Of a DNA stretch of 64,000 nt, positions 35,533 through 47,185 are shown in pieces; position 1 is the first letter of the stretch, and each line of letters opens with the position of its first letter. The notes under the pieces were generated by a model that worked only from the letters and a program-made list of their open reading frames with translations, was not told the DNA's origin and made no database searches. This DNA comes from Malurus cyaneus samueli (lineage: Eukaryota > Chordata > Aves > Passeriformes > Maluridae), in the NCBI GenBank assembly GCA_009741485.1, contig CM019216.1, positions 20,622,384 to 20,686,383 of the forward strand. The letters run 5' to 3'. A program made the translations under genes and the position numbers.

Positions 35533-36087
35533 AACTGCAAACTTTATTCCTCAGTTATGATCCTTTGATTGGTATCAGGCCAGCTAACAAGCCCGAAATG
35601 CTATCAAATGGAACTCAGGTCTTTCTTCTGGAGTGTTCACACTCAGAGCTGTTCCCTTTCTTGCTCTCAGCCTTTTCAGCCCCACTGAAGCAGTTCCTAT
35701 TAATTACTTTTTCAATAACAGCCATAGGGGGATGTTTTCGGGCCCATGCCTCTCATCCATCTCAATCATTCATCTTTGGAGTGTCCTCCATAGACAGACG
35801 AAGTTTACTTTGGGGATCTCTCCATGAAGTCATTCTCCAGTTTTTAGATTTGTAAATAAGCAAAAGAATTTGGACCTTTTTCTGCCTAATTGCTGATCCA
35901 CTCGGAATAAAGACCCAGTGAGACTCAAATAAAAATGAAGGTGGGAATGCTCCAGGGAACAGCCATGAATGAGAAGTTTAGGCAACATTGGAAGTTGATT
36001 GAGGGAACCCAAAGATGGTAAGTGTGGGTTCAGAGCGTCTGAAATGAACTGAGTTGCTCCAAAAATGGACAGAGAAGGACAGCAGAT
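35533..36087. other. non-coding DNA, no gene seen
   Basis: Two overlapping plus frames (35565-35855 and 35633-35827) lack domains. The interval lies between two sense CR1 copies. Confidence 0.5.
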
Positions 36088-36506
36088 CTGGGGAAGATGC
36101 TGGAGGACCCATCTGATGAGGAGTAGCTGAGGGAGCTGGGAGTGTTAAATCTGAAGAAAAGAAGGCTCAATGAGGGAATCTTCTCAGTTTCTACAACTCC
36201 CTGACAGGAGGTTGTAGCCAAGTGTGGGTTGGTTTCCCGAGTGACAAATGATAGAACAAGAGGAAACAGCCTCAAACACCACCAGTGAAGGTTTGGAGTG
36301 GATATTAGGAAAAGCTTTTCATTGAAAGTGTGGCCAGGTATTGGAATGGACTACCCAGGAAAGTACCACCCCTGAAAGTGTTCCAAAAATGTGTAGATGT
36401 GTTGCCCTGGGGACATGATTTATTGGGGGGTTTGGCAGTGCTGGGTTAATGGCAGGACTTGGTGACCACAGAGATCTTTTCCAACCCCAATAATTTTATG
36501 ATTTTA
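36088..36506 (+). mobile_element. CR1 LINE 3' part with ORF2 C-terminal remnant
   Basis: About 420 bp of sense CR1. 'tctgatgaggagtagctgag' is the ORF2 segment normally encoding E-RLRELG, now with an in-frame TAG. 'gagtgacaaatgatagaaca' plus 'agaggaaacagcctcaaa' encodes TNDRTRGNSLK. It ends 'gatcttttccaaccccaata' and 'attttatgatttt'. Reading-frame breaks make it a dead copy. Confidence 0.93.
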
Positions 36507-36939
36507 AGACCATCTTGGCTCTGTTTTGACTCTAGCACTTATTAGAGAATAAAGAAATAAGGAGAAAGAAAGAATAATGAGTGAAGCTTTTAAAATAAGT
36601 TCGAGAAAACAATTTTGAGCAGAAAAGTATCTCTGTTACCTCTCTGCAGTGAAGTACTTTCTCAGCAGTGAGCCTGACATTGGTGAGCAGTCTGCCCAAA
36701 ACGTGGGCCCCCTGAAACATTCAGATATCTGAATCCTGATCAATCCTACAGCCTTCAGCTCAGACACTCCATATTTACCCTGATTAATTGTGATGATGCT
36801 CAGCCTCTACAGAAATAAGCAGACAGAAATCTGTTAGAGCATAAGGCTACAAATGCTGTGTTCATGTGCTATTCTGAGTGGATCATTAGGGTCGAGAGGC
36901 TGAAGCTGAATATATATGCACAGGTTTAAGGCTCTGGGC

Positions 36940-37240
36940 ATCAACTGTTATTTATGCTCGTGTTTAGCACGTAGACTAATGCTGCACTCGTGTCTCTGAA
37001 CGTTCAATCAGTGCATTGTAATGTGGAGCTGATAAATCAGCCTGCAAATGCAGCCTGAGAAATGTTTCCATCGCAAGGGACAGCTCTGCTGGGTTCTGCC
37101 CTGCAAATTGAGGTGTTTTATAAGACAAATGGTCCAAATTTGTTGGTCTGTGTAAATCAGCAGAGTTCTGTGGTGTTAACAGAGCCGCACCAATTTCCAC
37201 TGGCTGAGAATCTGACATTTTTCATAGAAAGGAATGAGTC
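36940..37240. promoter_or_regulatory. candidate conserved non-coding element overlapping an ancient repeat
   Basis: Unique-looking DNA retaining CpGs near 36959, 36970, 36989, 37001, 37072, 37186, 37232 and 37236. It has motifs such as 'gataaatcagc' and 'tgcaaatgcagcc'. The right part (37145-37216) is an ancient palindromic repeat remnant. CpG retention next to a very old repeat suggests exaptation as a regulatory element, but only comparative data could show this. Confidence 0.3.
37145..37216 (+). repeat. ancient palindromic-repeat remnant (best copy)
   Basis: 'ggtctgtgtaaatcagcaga' then 'gttctgtggtgttaacag', 'ccgcaccaatttccactgg' and 'ctgagaatctgac' follow the whole order of the amniote repeat: left arm TGTAAATCAGCA, core, right arm ACACCAATTTACACC, and the CTGAGAATCTGG tail. 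This is the most complete of the copies in the window. Confidence 0.6.
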
Positions 37241-38177
37241 TTCGTTCGCAGTTTCAGCTGGAAAAATTCATTACTTGGAAATCCTTAGGCTACATTTATT
37301 GAACAGAAATTATTGCCATAAGGGTGCTACTTTAATAACCATGTACTCAGCTCAGGAAAAAGCCTCTGCAGTTATTTCACCTTCCTGCATTTTCAGTTGC
37401 TCTGTTGAGTGTGTTATTGAGCATATATCAGTTTAGCCCTAATTCAGATTATCTTTAGAAATTTAAGAGATTGGGATGAGGGCAGCTGTAGGACTATGAT
37501 TCATATTCTGAGTTGAAAACTGAGCAAAGCAAAAAAAATATACATATAAAAGCTACATTTTATTGCATTTTTAATGAAATAAATGTTAAATATTAGAATT
37601 ATCATTGTTTTTAATGGCAATAGCTCCTATAAAAATAACAGAGCTTGCATGCTTTCATTGCTTAGATATGTCCTTGTTAAATCGTAACATATTGTTTCTC
37701 ATATTTGAAAAAAGATTAAAAAATTTGCAAAATATGGTAATGAGCCTAATTTTACCATAAAGCATGAGAAGACAGAACCCTGTGAAATAAAGCTCTTTTA
37801 AAATAATTTACTGTGTGCCTGTGATGTTAGATATCACATAGACATCACTCTGAATACCTTGCAGAACTGTTTTAGAAGGAAAATGAAATCAATATTATAT
37901 CATAACAGAAAATCTACAGTGAATCAGTAAATAGAGTACACCCAGATCAATAATTCTCATTTTTAAATGTATTAGCAAAAAAGAAGACATCATCTGTAAA
38001 ACTGGGTTAAATGGGTTAACTGAATTGAGAAGTTTTTTCTTGCTTTTGCTTTGTTTCTCGTAGTTTCATTGTTTCTAGGATGTTATTTTGTGCCTGAGAA
38101 CAATGAAAGGTTAAAGTAAAACTTTTATTTTGCTTTTGGGAATAACACTGTAGAAAAATAAAATAGTCCAGGTTTGG
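37241..38177. other. AT-rich non-coding DNA, no gene seen
   Basis: Very AT-rich unique sequence (37500-37900 especially), with strings such as 'aataaatgttaaatattag' and 'gaattatcattgtttttaat'. No transposon recognised. Confidence 0.55.
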
Positions 38178-38216
38178 TTTTTTTTTTTTTTGGTTTTTTT
38201 TTTTTTTTTTTTTTTT
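38178..38216. repeat. poly(T) tract
   Basis: T-rich run of 39 bp interrupted once by GG. Confidence 0.9.
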
Positions 38217-39589
38217 CTGTTTCATTTCATTCTGTTGCCTTTTTGTATGTGTGTGCTTGATAGAAATGTATCATAGACTCAGATTTTTTTCAGTTCTATT
38301 ATAACACGGTTCTTCTAGAAAAAAACATAATAATAAAACAACCCCTCCAATCTGTTCTACTTTAAGTACATAAATAGAAAAATTGAGCTGATTTTATGTA
38401 CATACCTATCTGCAACTTATTTTTTGAGAAATCATTTCACACTGTAACCTATAGAAGACTGCTCTGTAAAAATGTTGCACACACAATCCTACAGTGCTGG
38501 ACATATTTTGCAGTTTGCAAGCTGTCACAGCACAGATAAATGCCACAAAATCCTACACCCTATCTTTGAAGTTATAGTTTTATTTAGATTACACAGTGAG
38601 AATAATTCCAGTAGGGAAATATCCAATGCTAGATGCATGCCCTGAAATTCTTTTCTGTTTAAAAATGCCACCTTCTAATCTTAAATGACTGGATTAATAT
38701 GCTAAATTATTGTTGTTATAACTCTTGGAATTACTTTTTATAACAATTAAAAATTGCCTTTTAAAAAGCTTGCTGCCTACAGTCTCCTTAGTGCGATTCT
38801 GAACACAGCAACATCAGACCAGACTGGAGATTTCATGTTACTTTCTGCATTTCAAGCCTTAATATTAAACACTTTTCCTTGCCTAGTATTAGTTTCATAT
38901 GTTAATATCATTTTTTATTAACATAATACAAATATCACTTGCAGTACTACATCCTTCATTGCTAGCGGCTTTCATATCAAATGTCACTGCAAATTTTATT
39001 TTCGCTAATAGATTACGACTTGTACATTGTATTAGTGAAAGTGAACATTATTACAGGATGACACTAAAATTAAAGAACATCCTGTACAACAGCACTAACA
39101 CTCTGCTAAATTCCCTGCTCCTTCTGACCCACTCTCTATCCCCTTCCACCCCACAAAACGCTATCACAAGTTCTGTTAGATATTTTAGTGCTTCTTTGGA
39201 GAAAACTTCACCTTTCAAGAACCTCACTATACCCATTGTCAAAATATCACATTATACAATTCACTGGAAGTGAACTTATTGCTAAATACCCATTAGGTTC
39301 CCAGGAGATGCCTTACATTAATTGTTTAGTGAAAGCACCCTTAGGCTATCGCTGGGGAAGAACATTAAATGCATAAAAAGAGAAGTTGACAGAGATCCCT
39401 GTAGAACAAGATACATCTCCTGGCTTAAAACTTCTCCAGGAAGAATCCTGTGAGTCGCTGCTCAAAATGGTCATTTTGGGGTTATTTTTTTCCTCCTGCT
39501 CCTGCCGGCACAGATAGAATTAATCTGAGAGGAAAGTGAATGCTGCATCAGCAGAGAGTCTTTAAAAAGTGGTTTTGAAAAGGCAAGCT
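38217..39589. other. non-coding DNA, no gene seen
   Basis: AT-rich unique DNA. A 124-codon plus frame at 38899-39273 is Ser/Leu/Asn-rich with no recognisable domain and overlaps an open minus frame; I do not call it a gene. Confidence 0.5.
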
Positions 39590-39840
39590 GGGGGTAGTAA
39601 ACAAGGGGAAAAAAGAAAAAAGGGCATTGTTGGGCATTGTTTTGGATCTGAGGTGTCTGTCTGGCTTGCAGAGATAATAACAATGAAAGAAAGTTGGAGA
39701 GCAGAGAAAGTGCAGAAGTAATGCTACAGAGGAAAGGGAAACTAAGGAAAGAAGAAAGATGGTCAGGAGAGAGACGAGGGAAGATGAAGAGAGAAAGGAG
39801 GGAAGGGATGCTCGAATGAGCAATGATTTCAGAAAGGTTG
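39590..39840. other. purine-rich block (G+A on + strand)
   Basis: About 250 bp in which the plus strand is strongly G/A biased ('gagagagacgagggaagatg', 'gagagaaaggagggaaggg'), with a short 11-bp tandem repeat 'gggcattgttg' near 39624-39645. The bias opens overlapping frames on both strands. Not a simple repeat. Confidence 0.5.
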
Positions 39841-41807
39841 TAACTAAAATGTCAGCGAGCTGTTCACCAGCCAGAAGTCCAGTTCAGAAGGGAAAGAGAA
39901 TGATTTTAGCAGCCAGGCACATCCTATGCTCCTGTCTGCTGTGTCCTTCCTGCCTCTGCCCTTAACACTGTTCCTTTTTCTAATAGCAACAGCTGATTGA
40001 TCTCCTCTTGATTACACATTTAATATAATTTCATCTAGTTTACTATACCTTGAATTTTAATCACGTCTGGAATGATCCTGTATTACATCCTGGATTTTTT
40101 TTTTTTACTTCAGAAAACCTGATTTTGGGGTTTGGTACTGCTGCCAAAGCACCACAAGAGGGGGCACTAGTTAAACAAGACGCAAGAATAGAATTTTTAC
40201 TTTTCCCAGGTTTTTTCCTTTTGTCACTCATAAATACAAAAAAAAAAAAAAAAAAAATTCTCTCCCTGCTGCACTAGAGTATGATGCTGTTATTATGTTG
40301 AGAATATTTATTCCTATTGGGATAATTTATGGAAGAGTAGCTACCATGTAGATTTATTGTAAAAAGGAGCACAGAAGCCTGACCGTCATCAAAAGTAATT
40401 AGCGAAATAAAATTAAGCTTTTGTTCACATCCCCCTTAAGAAAAACGTAAGAGGAAAATAAAATATTCTTTATTTTGAGCCGAGTCTTTGCATTTATAAT
40501 CCATATTTGGAAACAGGAGGCTCCTGGATATTGTGATGTGTCTCTATTTTGAACTGCCTGTGCCTCACAGCTCGTGAAGTCATTTGTCTTTGCAAAAAGG
40601 GTACACAAATTATGTGAATCCAAGTTTTATTTCAATTTGGCACTCATTTTGTGCAGGTACAAATGCCTGCAAGGCTGTAGAAATCGAGGATGTGTGCTCT
40701 ATATTAGCTGCCTATCTGTGGGACTTTTATGTCTCTGCTAAGCCTATGAGCACCTCAGCCTGCTCACGGTTTTTCTCCAAACAGTCCAAGAAGGTAGGAA
40801 GCACCTTCATGTCAAGTTTTTTTGCATTTGGGGAGCTAAGGCCACCGAGGTCTGCAATCACAAAGGCTTTCAATTCCCACTGAAGTCACTGGAATTCAGG
40901 CAATCCCATTTATGTAAGCAGGTAAGCAAGAAGAAAAGGAGTTTTTGCCCCAAACTGCTGGAGAGATAAAGAAACTGAAATGAGAGATCCATAGTCCTAA
41001 ACTGGAAGATTAATTTTTTTTCCCTGCAAGTTAAATACCTGGCCCTAAATTGCCTCTATTCTAATTTGTGCCAGCTTGGTCAAAGTGCTGCTCTCCAGGT
41101 TCGTGACCGAGCTTCAGGACTCTCACATTCCCAAATAATCAATATATTTAGGGATGTTCTTCCTAATATATGATGTGAGGAGACTCAGAACCCATTTTTA
41201 CAACTCTTCCAAGATTCCATGACTTTTTCTCCACGAGAGTTGCCAAATCTGGCTAAAGACAGTGCTTCAGACTTAATTACATCACCTCAAACTCCCTGGG
41301 GCGTGTTCCCATGAGTTCACCCGTGCTAAAGATTCGAGGTAAATGAGGACAGCCACTCAGGAAAGGGGCTGTTCTGTTTCCAGGTACTGGACTTTGTCCA
41401 CAGCCTGGCCAGCACAAGAAATATTAAGCACCGCTAACCAATTTCTATTTTGGTTTGCTGTGGAAAACCAACAGGCTGTGGAATGGGAAACCATCTCACC
41501 TGATGCATCCCATCTCCACCTGATGAACCTTTTTCAGTGTCTGTACTGGGGAGTCTCATACATTTGTCACAATTGGGTTAAAATAAGTTTACAAAAATGG
41601 CAAATATGTCTCAGAAAGAGACACTAAGCAGATGAAAAGGAAAGGTGAGTGGTTTCATTTTTAGCTTAGATCCTTAGTTCATCTCAACATACCCAGAATA
41701 GTTTAAGGGATTGTTTCAAAGGCGCTTTGAGTTGAGTTTACTGCTCATTGCAGCTGAAAAGATTCATTTCCTCTCTCACTCACCTTGAGCTGGGTTTAAG
41801 GTACAGT
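39841..41807. other. non-coding DNA, no gene seen
   Basis: Includes an A20 run at 40238-40257 and a possible repeat scrap at 40868-40898 ('cccactgaagtcactggaat'). Frames at 40584-40883 and 41343-41627 have no domain. Confidence 0.55.
40238..40257. repeat. poly(A) tract, A20
   Basis: Uninterrupted 20 A after 'aaatac'. Confidence 0.9.
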
Positions 41808-42294
41808 GCACAGGAAGGACATCAGCCTGTTTGGGACAGTCCAGAGGAGGCCCCCAAGTTGATCAGAGGGATGGAGAACCTCTGGCTGTGAGGAAAGGCT
41901 GAGAGAACTGGGATTGTTCAGCCTGGAAAAGAGAAGATTTTGGGGTGACCTAATTTTTGCTTTCCAGTACCTGAAGGGACCCCACAAGAAAGATGGAGAG
42001 AGACTTTTTACAAGTACTTGGAGTGACAGGACAAGGGGAAGTGGCTTCAAACTGAAAGAGAGTAGATTTAGATCAGATATTGGGAAGAAATTTCTCCCTG
42101 TGAGGGTGGTGAGGCCCTGGCACAGGTTGTCCTGAGAAGCTGTGGCTGCCCCACCCCTGGAAGTGTCCAAGGCCAGGTTGGACGGGGCTTGGAACAACTT
42201 GGGAGAGTGGAAGGTGTCCCTTCCCATGGCAGGGGATGGAATGAGATGATCTTTGAGGTCCCTTCAAATCTGAACTCTTCTCTGTTTCTATGAA
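41808..42294 (+). mobile_element. CR1 LINE, longest copy, with ORF2 C-terminal remnant
   Basis: About 490 bp of sense CR1, the longest and best preserved in the window. It starts in the ORF2 stretch encoding KDI..F..VQRRP. An open run at 41914-42135 encodes MFSLEKRRFWGDL, then SDRTRGSGFKL, FRSDIGKKFLP and VVRPWHRL, all typical of the CR1 ORF2 C terminus. A TGA at 42132-42134 closes the frame. The 3' part carries 'gaaggtgtcccttcccatgg' and ends 'ctctgtttctatga'. The upstream reverse transcriptase and endonuclease domains are missing, so it is inactive. The 143-codon frame on the opposite strand is a shadow. Confidence 0.96.
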
Positions 42295-45200
42295 ACCCAT
42301 CTGTATTAGTTAAGCAGAGTATGCAATTTCTTACAAGTCTTCTTTGGAAAAATATGTGATGTTTCTATCTGGAATCATCAGAATCATCACTTGGATTACA
42401 GCTGTTCTTTCTGTGAGTGCACAGGCCATCCCCATTCCTGCCCTCCCAGTCCATCCCCTAAGCACCATTTGGTATATTGCCATTTCCAGAATGAGGTGAT
42501 TTGACAATTCAGTTGTCAAGGTGCTGTCAGCTGAAATTTCTAAAAGGACTTGATTCTACATCAGGAGAGGCTGCAGGACATCCATCATGACAAGCTTCAT
42601 TGTCCAGTGGAAAACAGTTTTAAACAGTGCCAACACCAGAGAAAACCAGGGAGCACCACCCTGTCAAATTCGTGGCCTTTGGAAGATCCATCAAAAGACC
42701 TTTGGAAGAGCTGCACATGCATCAGGCTTGGTGTGAAATCCATCCCTATGAAAAGGAGCTGATATGATCATGCAGAGAAAACTTTGGCATGAGTTAGAAA
42801 AAGAATGTGTTACTATGACATTTGAGTAAAGACATTATTGGTGTAAAATACAGTCTAGAGGTACCGTTTGTCTTTGGTGATATTCCCAGATATTTCCCAG
42901 AGTAGAAAAGCACAGGAATCTACATCACACCAAAAGTTCACTTAACTTGCTGTCCTACCTCTGATGGGTTTCACAGGAGCACACAGAGAAATGAACCATT
43001 TTCCGTGACATGTCTTTCAAGATTCTGGATTTCTCTTGCCTGGGGATGTTGAGAGACAAGTTATAATGATGTCTCCAATGGACTTTTCTCATTAATTCAT
43101 CTGATCACATTTTAATCCACTCAGCATTTGGATTTCCAGTTTATGGTAAATGCAATGGATTTTTCTTGTTTAAAACCCATTCCCAGAGAATTTTGTTTCA
43201 TGTTGTCTAGATTTGTATATTAGAAGAAAAAAATGAATAAACCTTTTCTGTTCCCTTTCTCCATGTCAGTCATAATTTTATCTACCTCTAGCATGTGAGA
43301 GGGGACAACTCAGAATGGGTTTGTGTTCGTTCCTTCTCTCTTCTGTGGTGAAATATGTTGGTATCTGAATTCCAACATTCCAAAGCCTGGACTAAAACAA
43401 TCCCAGCTGGACGAAGCTGCTGTTGGCAACTCCTCTGCTGATGAACGCTGCAGCTTGAGTGCTCATATGGAATAAATCCTGTTGGATCTAGAGAATTGGT
43501 CTCACTGCTTAGACACAGAGAGAAGGTCCAAACCACATCCCCTGAGTATCTCAGAACCACTGGATTTCAGTTCCACGTTCAGATTGTGCACAGTTTGTGA
43601 CTCCCAATCTGCAGAACTGTGACTGGAGAACGAGTCACACTTCACTCTCTGGGAAAACTCAGGGGTTTGGAAATGGGGAAGGAAAAGCAAAACTGCACTG
43701 TAAGGAGCCTTTCTCACCTCCTGAAGTGGGGAGAAGAAAATGCTTGAGGGTAGGAAATGTGGGGGAAAGGGAAGTGATGGTGTTAAAGATGGTCACTGGA
43801 GTACTTCCATGTTAGTCACAATTTAGTATATCTGGGATAAATTTGGAAATCGGATGTCTGTGGGAGAAAAGTCACCTGAGAGTATCTTCATAGTCCAGAG
43901 AAAGAGAGATGCTCAGCCAGGATGGATCAGAGGAATCACACCTTAAAGAATGTCTACTTCATCTCTGGAAATTCTGGGTTCAGTCCCTGCTTCTCCTGGA
44001 GAGAATTTGTCCAACACCTCTCAGTTTGTCCCGTCAAAAGCAGGGGAACCCCAGGTAGAGAGGAGGTGGTGTGATAATATTTTGAGCGTAATCCAGTCTG
44101 AGAAATGCACTCTGAGAATATCTACTAAAGAAAGATCCTCAGATGAGAAGGAAGATCCCAAGAGCAGTATAGGTGTTTGTTTCTTGATTTCTATCAAGAC
44201 TGAGATATTTTGTGGCACCACCACAATTAGGTAGCGAGAAAATTTATCACAGAATGTTGGGAAGGTGATGCTGTTAATATATTTTTTTTTCCTTTAGGAA
44301 TTTAGGCACCTGAAATTCATTCACACCACCAGCAGAAACTCCCTCCTGCCATCTACTTTTCCTCTCTCTCTTTAGGGAGGAGCCTAACCCCAGTAGTAAC
44401 CATCCTGTTTGGACTTCTGGGACATTGTCATCAGCTTTAGATAAAAAAGTGTACTTATATTCTAATTTTTTTAACAGACTAAGAAATGTAATTTATCTGC
44501 TGTGATGCCTCATTTTTTGCCTCTTAATAAGTAATCCAAGGATTGCTACCTCTGTTCAGAAAGAAAACACCTGGGATTCTATATCAGGAGAGGATCCTAA
44601 ATGACCTCTTCATCATTTAATGGGACTGCCCTAATCAGGAGAATTCTCAGAGGGGATCATCCCCATTTCTGAAGGTTCTCACTGAACACTCGAGATTGAA
44701 AATGTCCCCAAGCCCTAAGGAGCCCCAAAGTCTGACTCCTAGAAGGGGGACAGAAAGAGGTGATGGACCCGTCTCCCAGGAGTGTCCCTTGACTGTGACC
44801 AAAACACAATTTTTATTTATGGGACAATTGTTCTGAGGACTAGAACTGTTGCCATTAGTATACACAAATTTTTAGAGAGAGCAATTCTTACTTTATCAGA
44901 CACTTATTCTAACTTAGGAAGAGTTTTTTTTCTAATGTACCTTAAAAACTTTAATGACCACAGAGTTTCTGGGCCAGTCTGGTGGTTTAATACTGATTTA
45001 TCTGTAAATACAGAGCTTGGATAAATGAGAGGTTCTTCTTCATCAGCCGCTGTTCCAGTTGTACTATTTTGATCAGCTCCACATCACAGAGCATCTGTCA
45101 CTTCCTCCTGCCAGGATATATTTCTACTTTAGGGTTAAAACATGTAAAGGTAGGAGACTAAAAATGGACATTGTTCTGGCATTTGAAAGGGAGGGAGTTT

Positions 45201-46920
45201 ATCATGTCAAGTCACATTATCTCAGTTTCCAGCTGTGTAGTGATAAATGTTTTTGACTCGTTCCTCTCTAATGGTATTTCCTCCTCTGCAATGTGGAGAG
45301 CTCGCATTTTCACAATATTGGCTGAAACTATTCCCAGTGACTTGCTACTGATTTTTCTGAAGGTATTTTATGGTTTTTATTTCAGAGAAAGACTGAAAAT
45401 GGGAGAAATGGAAAAGAGGTCTACTCAGAATCGGTTTTAAGACTATGGTTTAATGACAAGCACAAATCAAACAAGTCTATGTCCATGCAACTAATTAAGA
45501 GAGCACTTCCTTCAGAAACAATTCTGGAGAAATTTCTTTTCCTTACCCTGAATTATCAGTTGTGTGGCTGAGTGATCAGGTGGATCTGAAAGACACTGGA
45601 TGAAAACTGTGGGGTTTTTGGACCTCTTTTGCATTCAGAAGGACTTGGATTTTCTTAGGGTCCTGATTCTGATATTTCAGGAGCTCTGTGATATCACAGC
45701 AAAGACTGTTGAGACCTGGTGAGTCAGATGGAATTTTCCCATTGAAAAGAGTCTAAGATTGGTCTAAATTCACTGTGGAAATGAACCCTTTGTCCAGGAC
45801 AGAGTGAAGGTTGTCCTGGCTCTGCATGAGACATTTCACTGGGACTTGACTCATGTGTATGGGTCTGGGATGGAGATCAGGCTCTTCAGGATTTAAACAT
45901 TAAAGACTGATCTGGCCAAGAAAAAGAAATAAACTTAGGGCCACATTTACAAGGAACTTTGCAACATATCCACTTGTTTTCATTGAAAAACCCCATTGTT
46001 TACTCTTTGGAGGACTCGTTTTTGAAGGCAATGCTTATATTTGCATGTGAACTAAATTTTACTGTTGAACAATACTTAGAGTGATCCTGGGGGAACCAGA
46101 CTGGCAGACCCCACAGGGCTGAGACCAGTGCACCCCATTCCCACTCAGATGTGGCTTTTTTCATCTAGAAAATATCTAATAGGAGGTATCAGGCCTATCT
46201 ACCGTCAATAGGTGCTTCTAGTTTCCATGTGCACAATTCCAGATTTTGTTGTTCAACATCTGTCCCTTGGACAACAGGGCGAGCATTCACCTCACCAAAC
46301 TCAAGCAATTACAGCACAGAAATAATAATCTGTGGGACTCATTATTGCACATCCTAGTAATCAGTGGAAAGAAATAAGTTCTCTGGGTTGTTATAGGTTT
46401 CAGCTTCGCTCTAAAATAGGCTATGTGAATCAAAGGAAAGAACCAGACTGCACACTGCTACCAAGTATGTTTTTTTTCCTTTTATCTGCCCTAAAAATTC
46501 CTGGCTGCATGGTGCTCAGATCAGTAGAAGCTTTTAGGATTCAATCTGCTGCATAAAGGAAAAGAGAGAGATAGGAAACAGTTGGGTTTATGTGGTATTA
46601 CATACATTTGGCTCCATTTTCATATTGATTGTACATATAAAAAAGGGGAAAAGTAAATAAACATGAGGAAGATAATGTCCCAAACCGAGTTTTATCACAA
46701 GTGCCTCCTGCTGGGATTTGAGTGGAAAGCTTCCCCTTGAGGGGACAGAATAATACCATTTTAGTTATGGCCACATTCTTCATTTGGAACCTCCTCATCA
46801 GTACGTCAGTGCATGTTATTCACTGCTTGGAGAGACAATAAAATCCAAGGGCCCATCTTCAGCAAGGAACACGCACGTTCCCAATGTTTGCACTGCAGAG
46901 ACCTTGGCCCTTAATAAAAC
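42295..46920. other. long non-coding interval, no gene or repeat family recognised
   Basis: About 4.6 kb of mixed-composition DNA, less AT-rich than its surroundings, with many 60-100 codon domain-less frames on both strands (for example 43288-43560, 43950-44234 and 45171-45440). It is the longest stretch here without a CR1 copy I can recognise. Parts could be degraded LTR or other mid-repetitive sequence, but I see no matching TG...CA ends. Confidence 0.5.
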
Positions 46921-46929
46921 CTACATCCA

Positions 46930-47150
46930 GTAGCGAAGTTATCAAATGGAGTCGTGCTCATTTTCTTTTATATGCAAGGAAGGGGCGCAGTATATCTTTA
47001 CCAGCAGCTGGGAAATTAATGCTACAACTAAAATGACATTCGGCGTCTCGATGAATGATTTCCTGTGGAGTTGGGATAGTGGCTGTGACGGGAAGAGGTG
47101 TGATAATGGATCTAAGTCCATAATGCATTTATCCCCAGGTGCACTTGCTC
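46930..47150. promoter_or_regulatory. candidate conserved non-coding element
   Basis: Seven CpGs in about 160 bp ('tagcgaag', 'agtcgtgc', 'gggcgcag', 'ttcggcgtctcgatg', 'gacggg') against a CpG-poor background. It has an octamer-like TATGCAAG at 46971-46978, an E-box 'cagctg', and 'aaattaatgc'. A 112-codon plus frame at 46946-47284 has no domain and runs into a T16 tract. Confidence 0.3.
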
Positions 47151-47169
47151 AATCTGTTCATTGTGAAGC

Positions 47170-47185
47170 TTTTTTTTTTTTTTTT
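47170..47185. repeat. poly(T) tract, T16
   Basis: Uninterrupted run of 16 T. Confidence 0.9.

Noticed and set aside
38899..39273. 124-codon plus-strand frame, Ser/Leu-rich, with a hydrophobic start
   Set aside because: No recognisable family, an overlapping minus frame, and no splice or promoter support; treated as chance.
41796..42227. 143-codon open frame on the minus strand, the longest in the window
   Set aside because: It lies wholly antisense to the CR1 copy at 41808-42294; CR1 antisense DNA commonly leaves such open frames.
44247..44265. 'atcacagaatgttgggaagg' resembling a reversed CR1 tail
   Set aside because: Only about 19 bp match and the sequence on either side does not continue as CR1.
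43860..44760. Possible LTR fragments with 'cctctcag'/'ctcagatgag' style words
   Set aside because: No paired TG...CA termini, polyadenylation arrangement, primer-binding site or retroviral frame seen.
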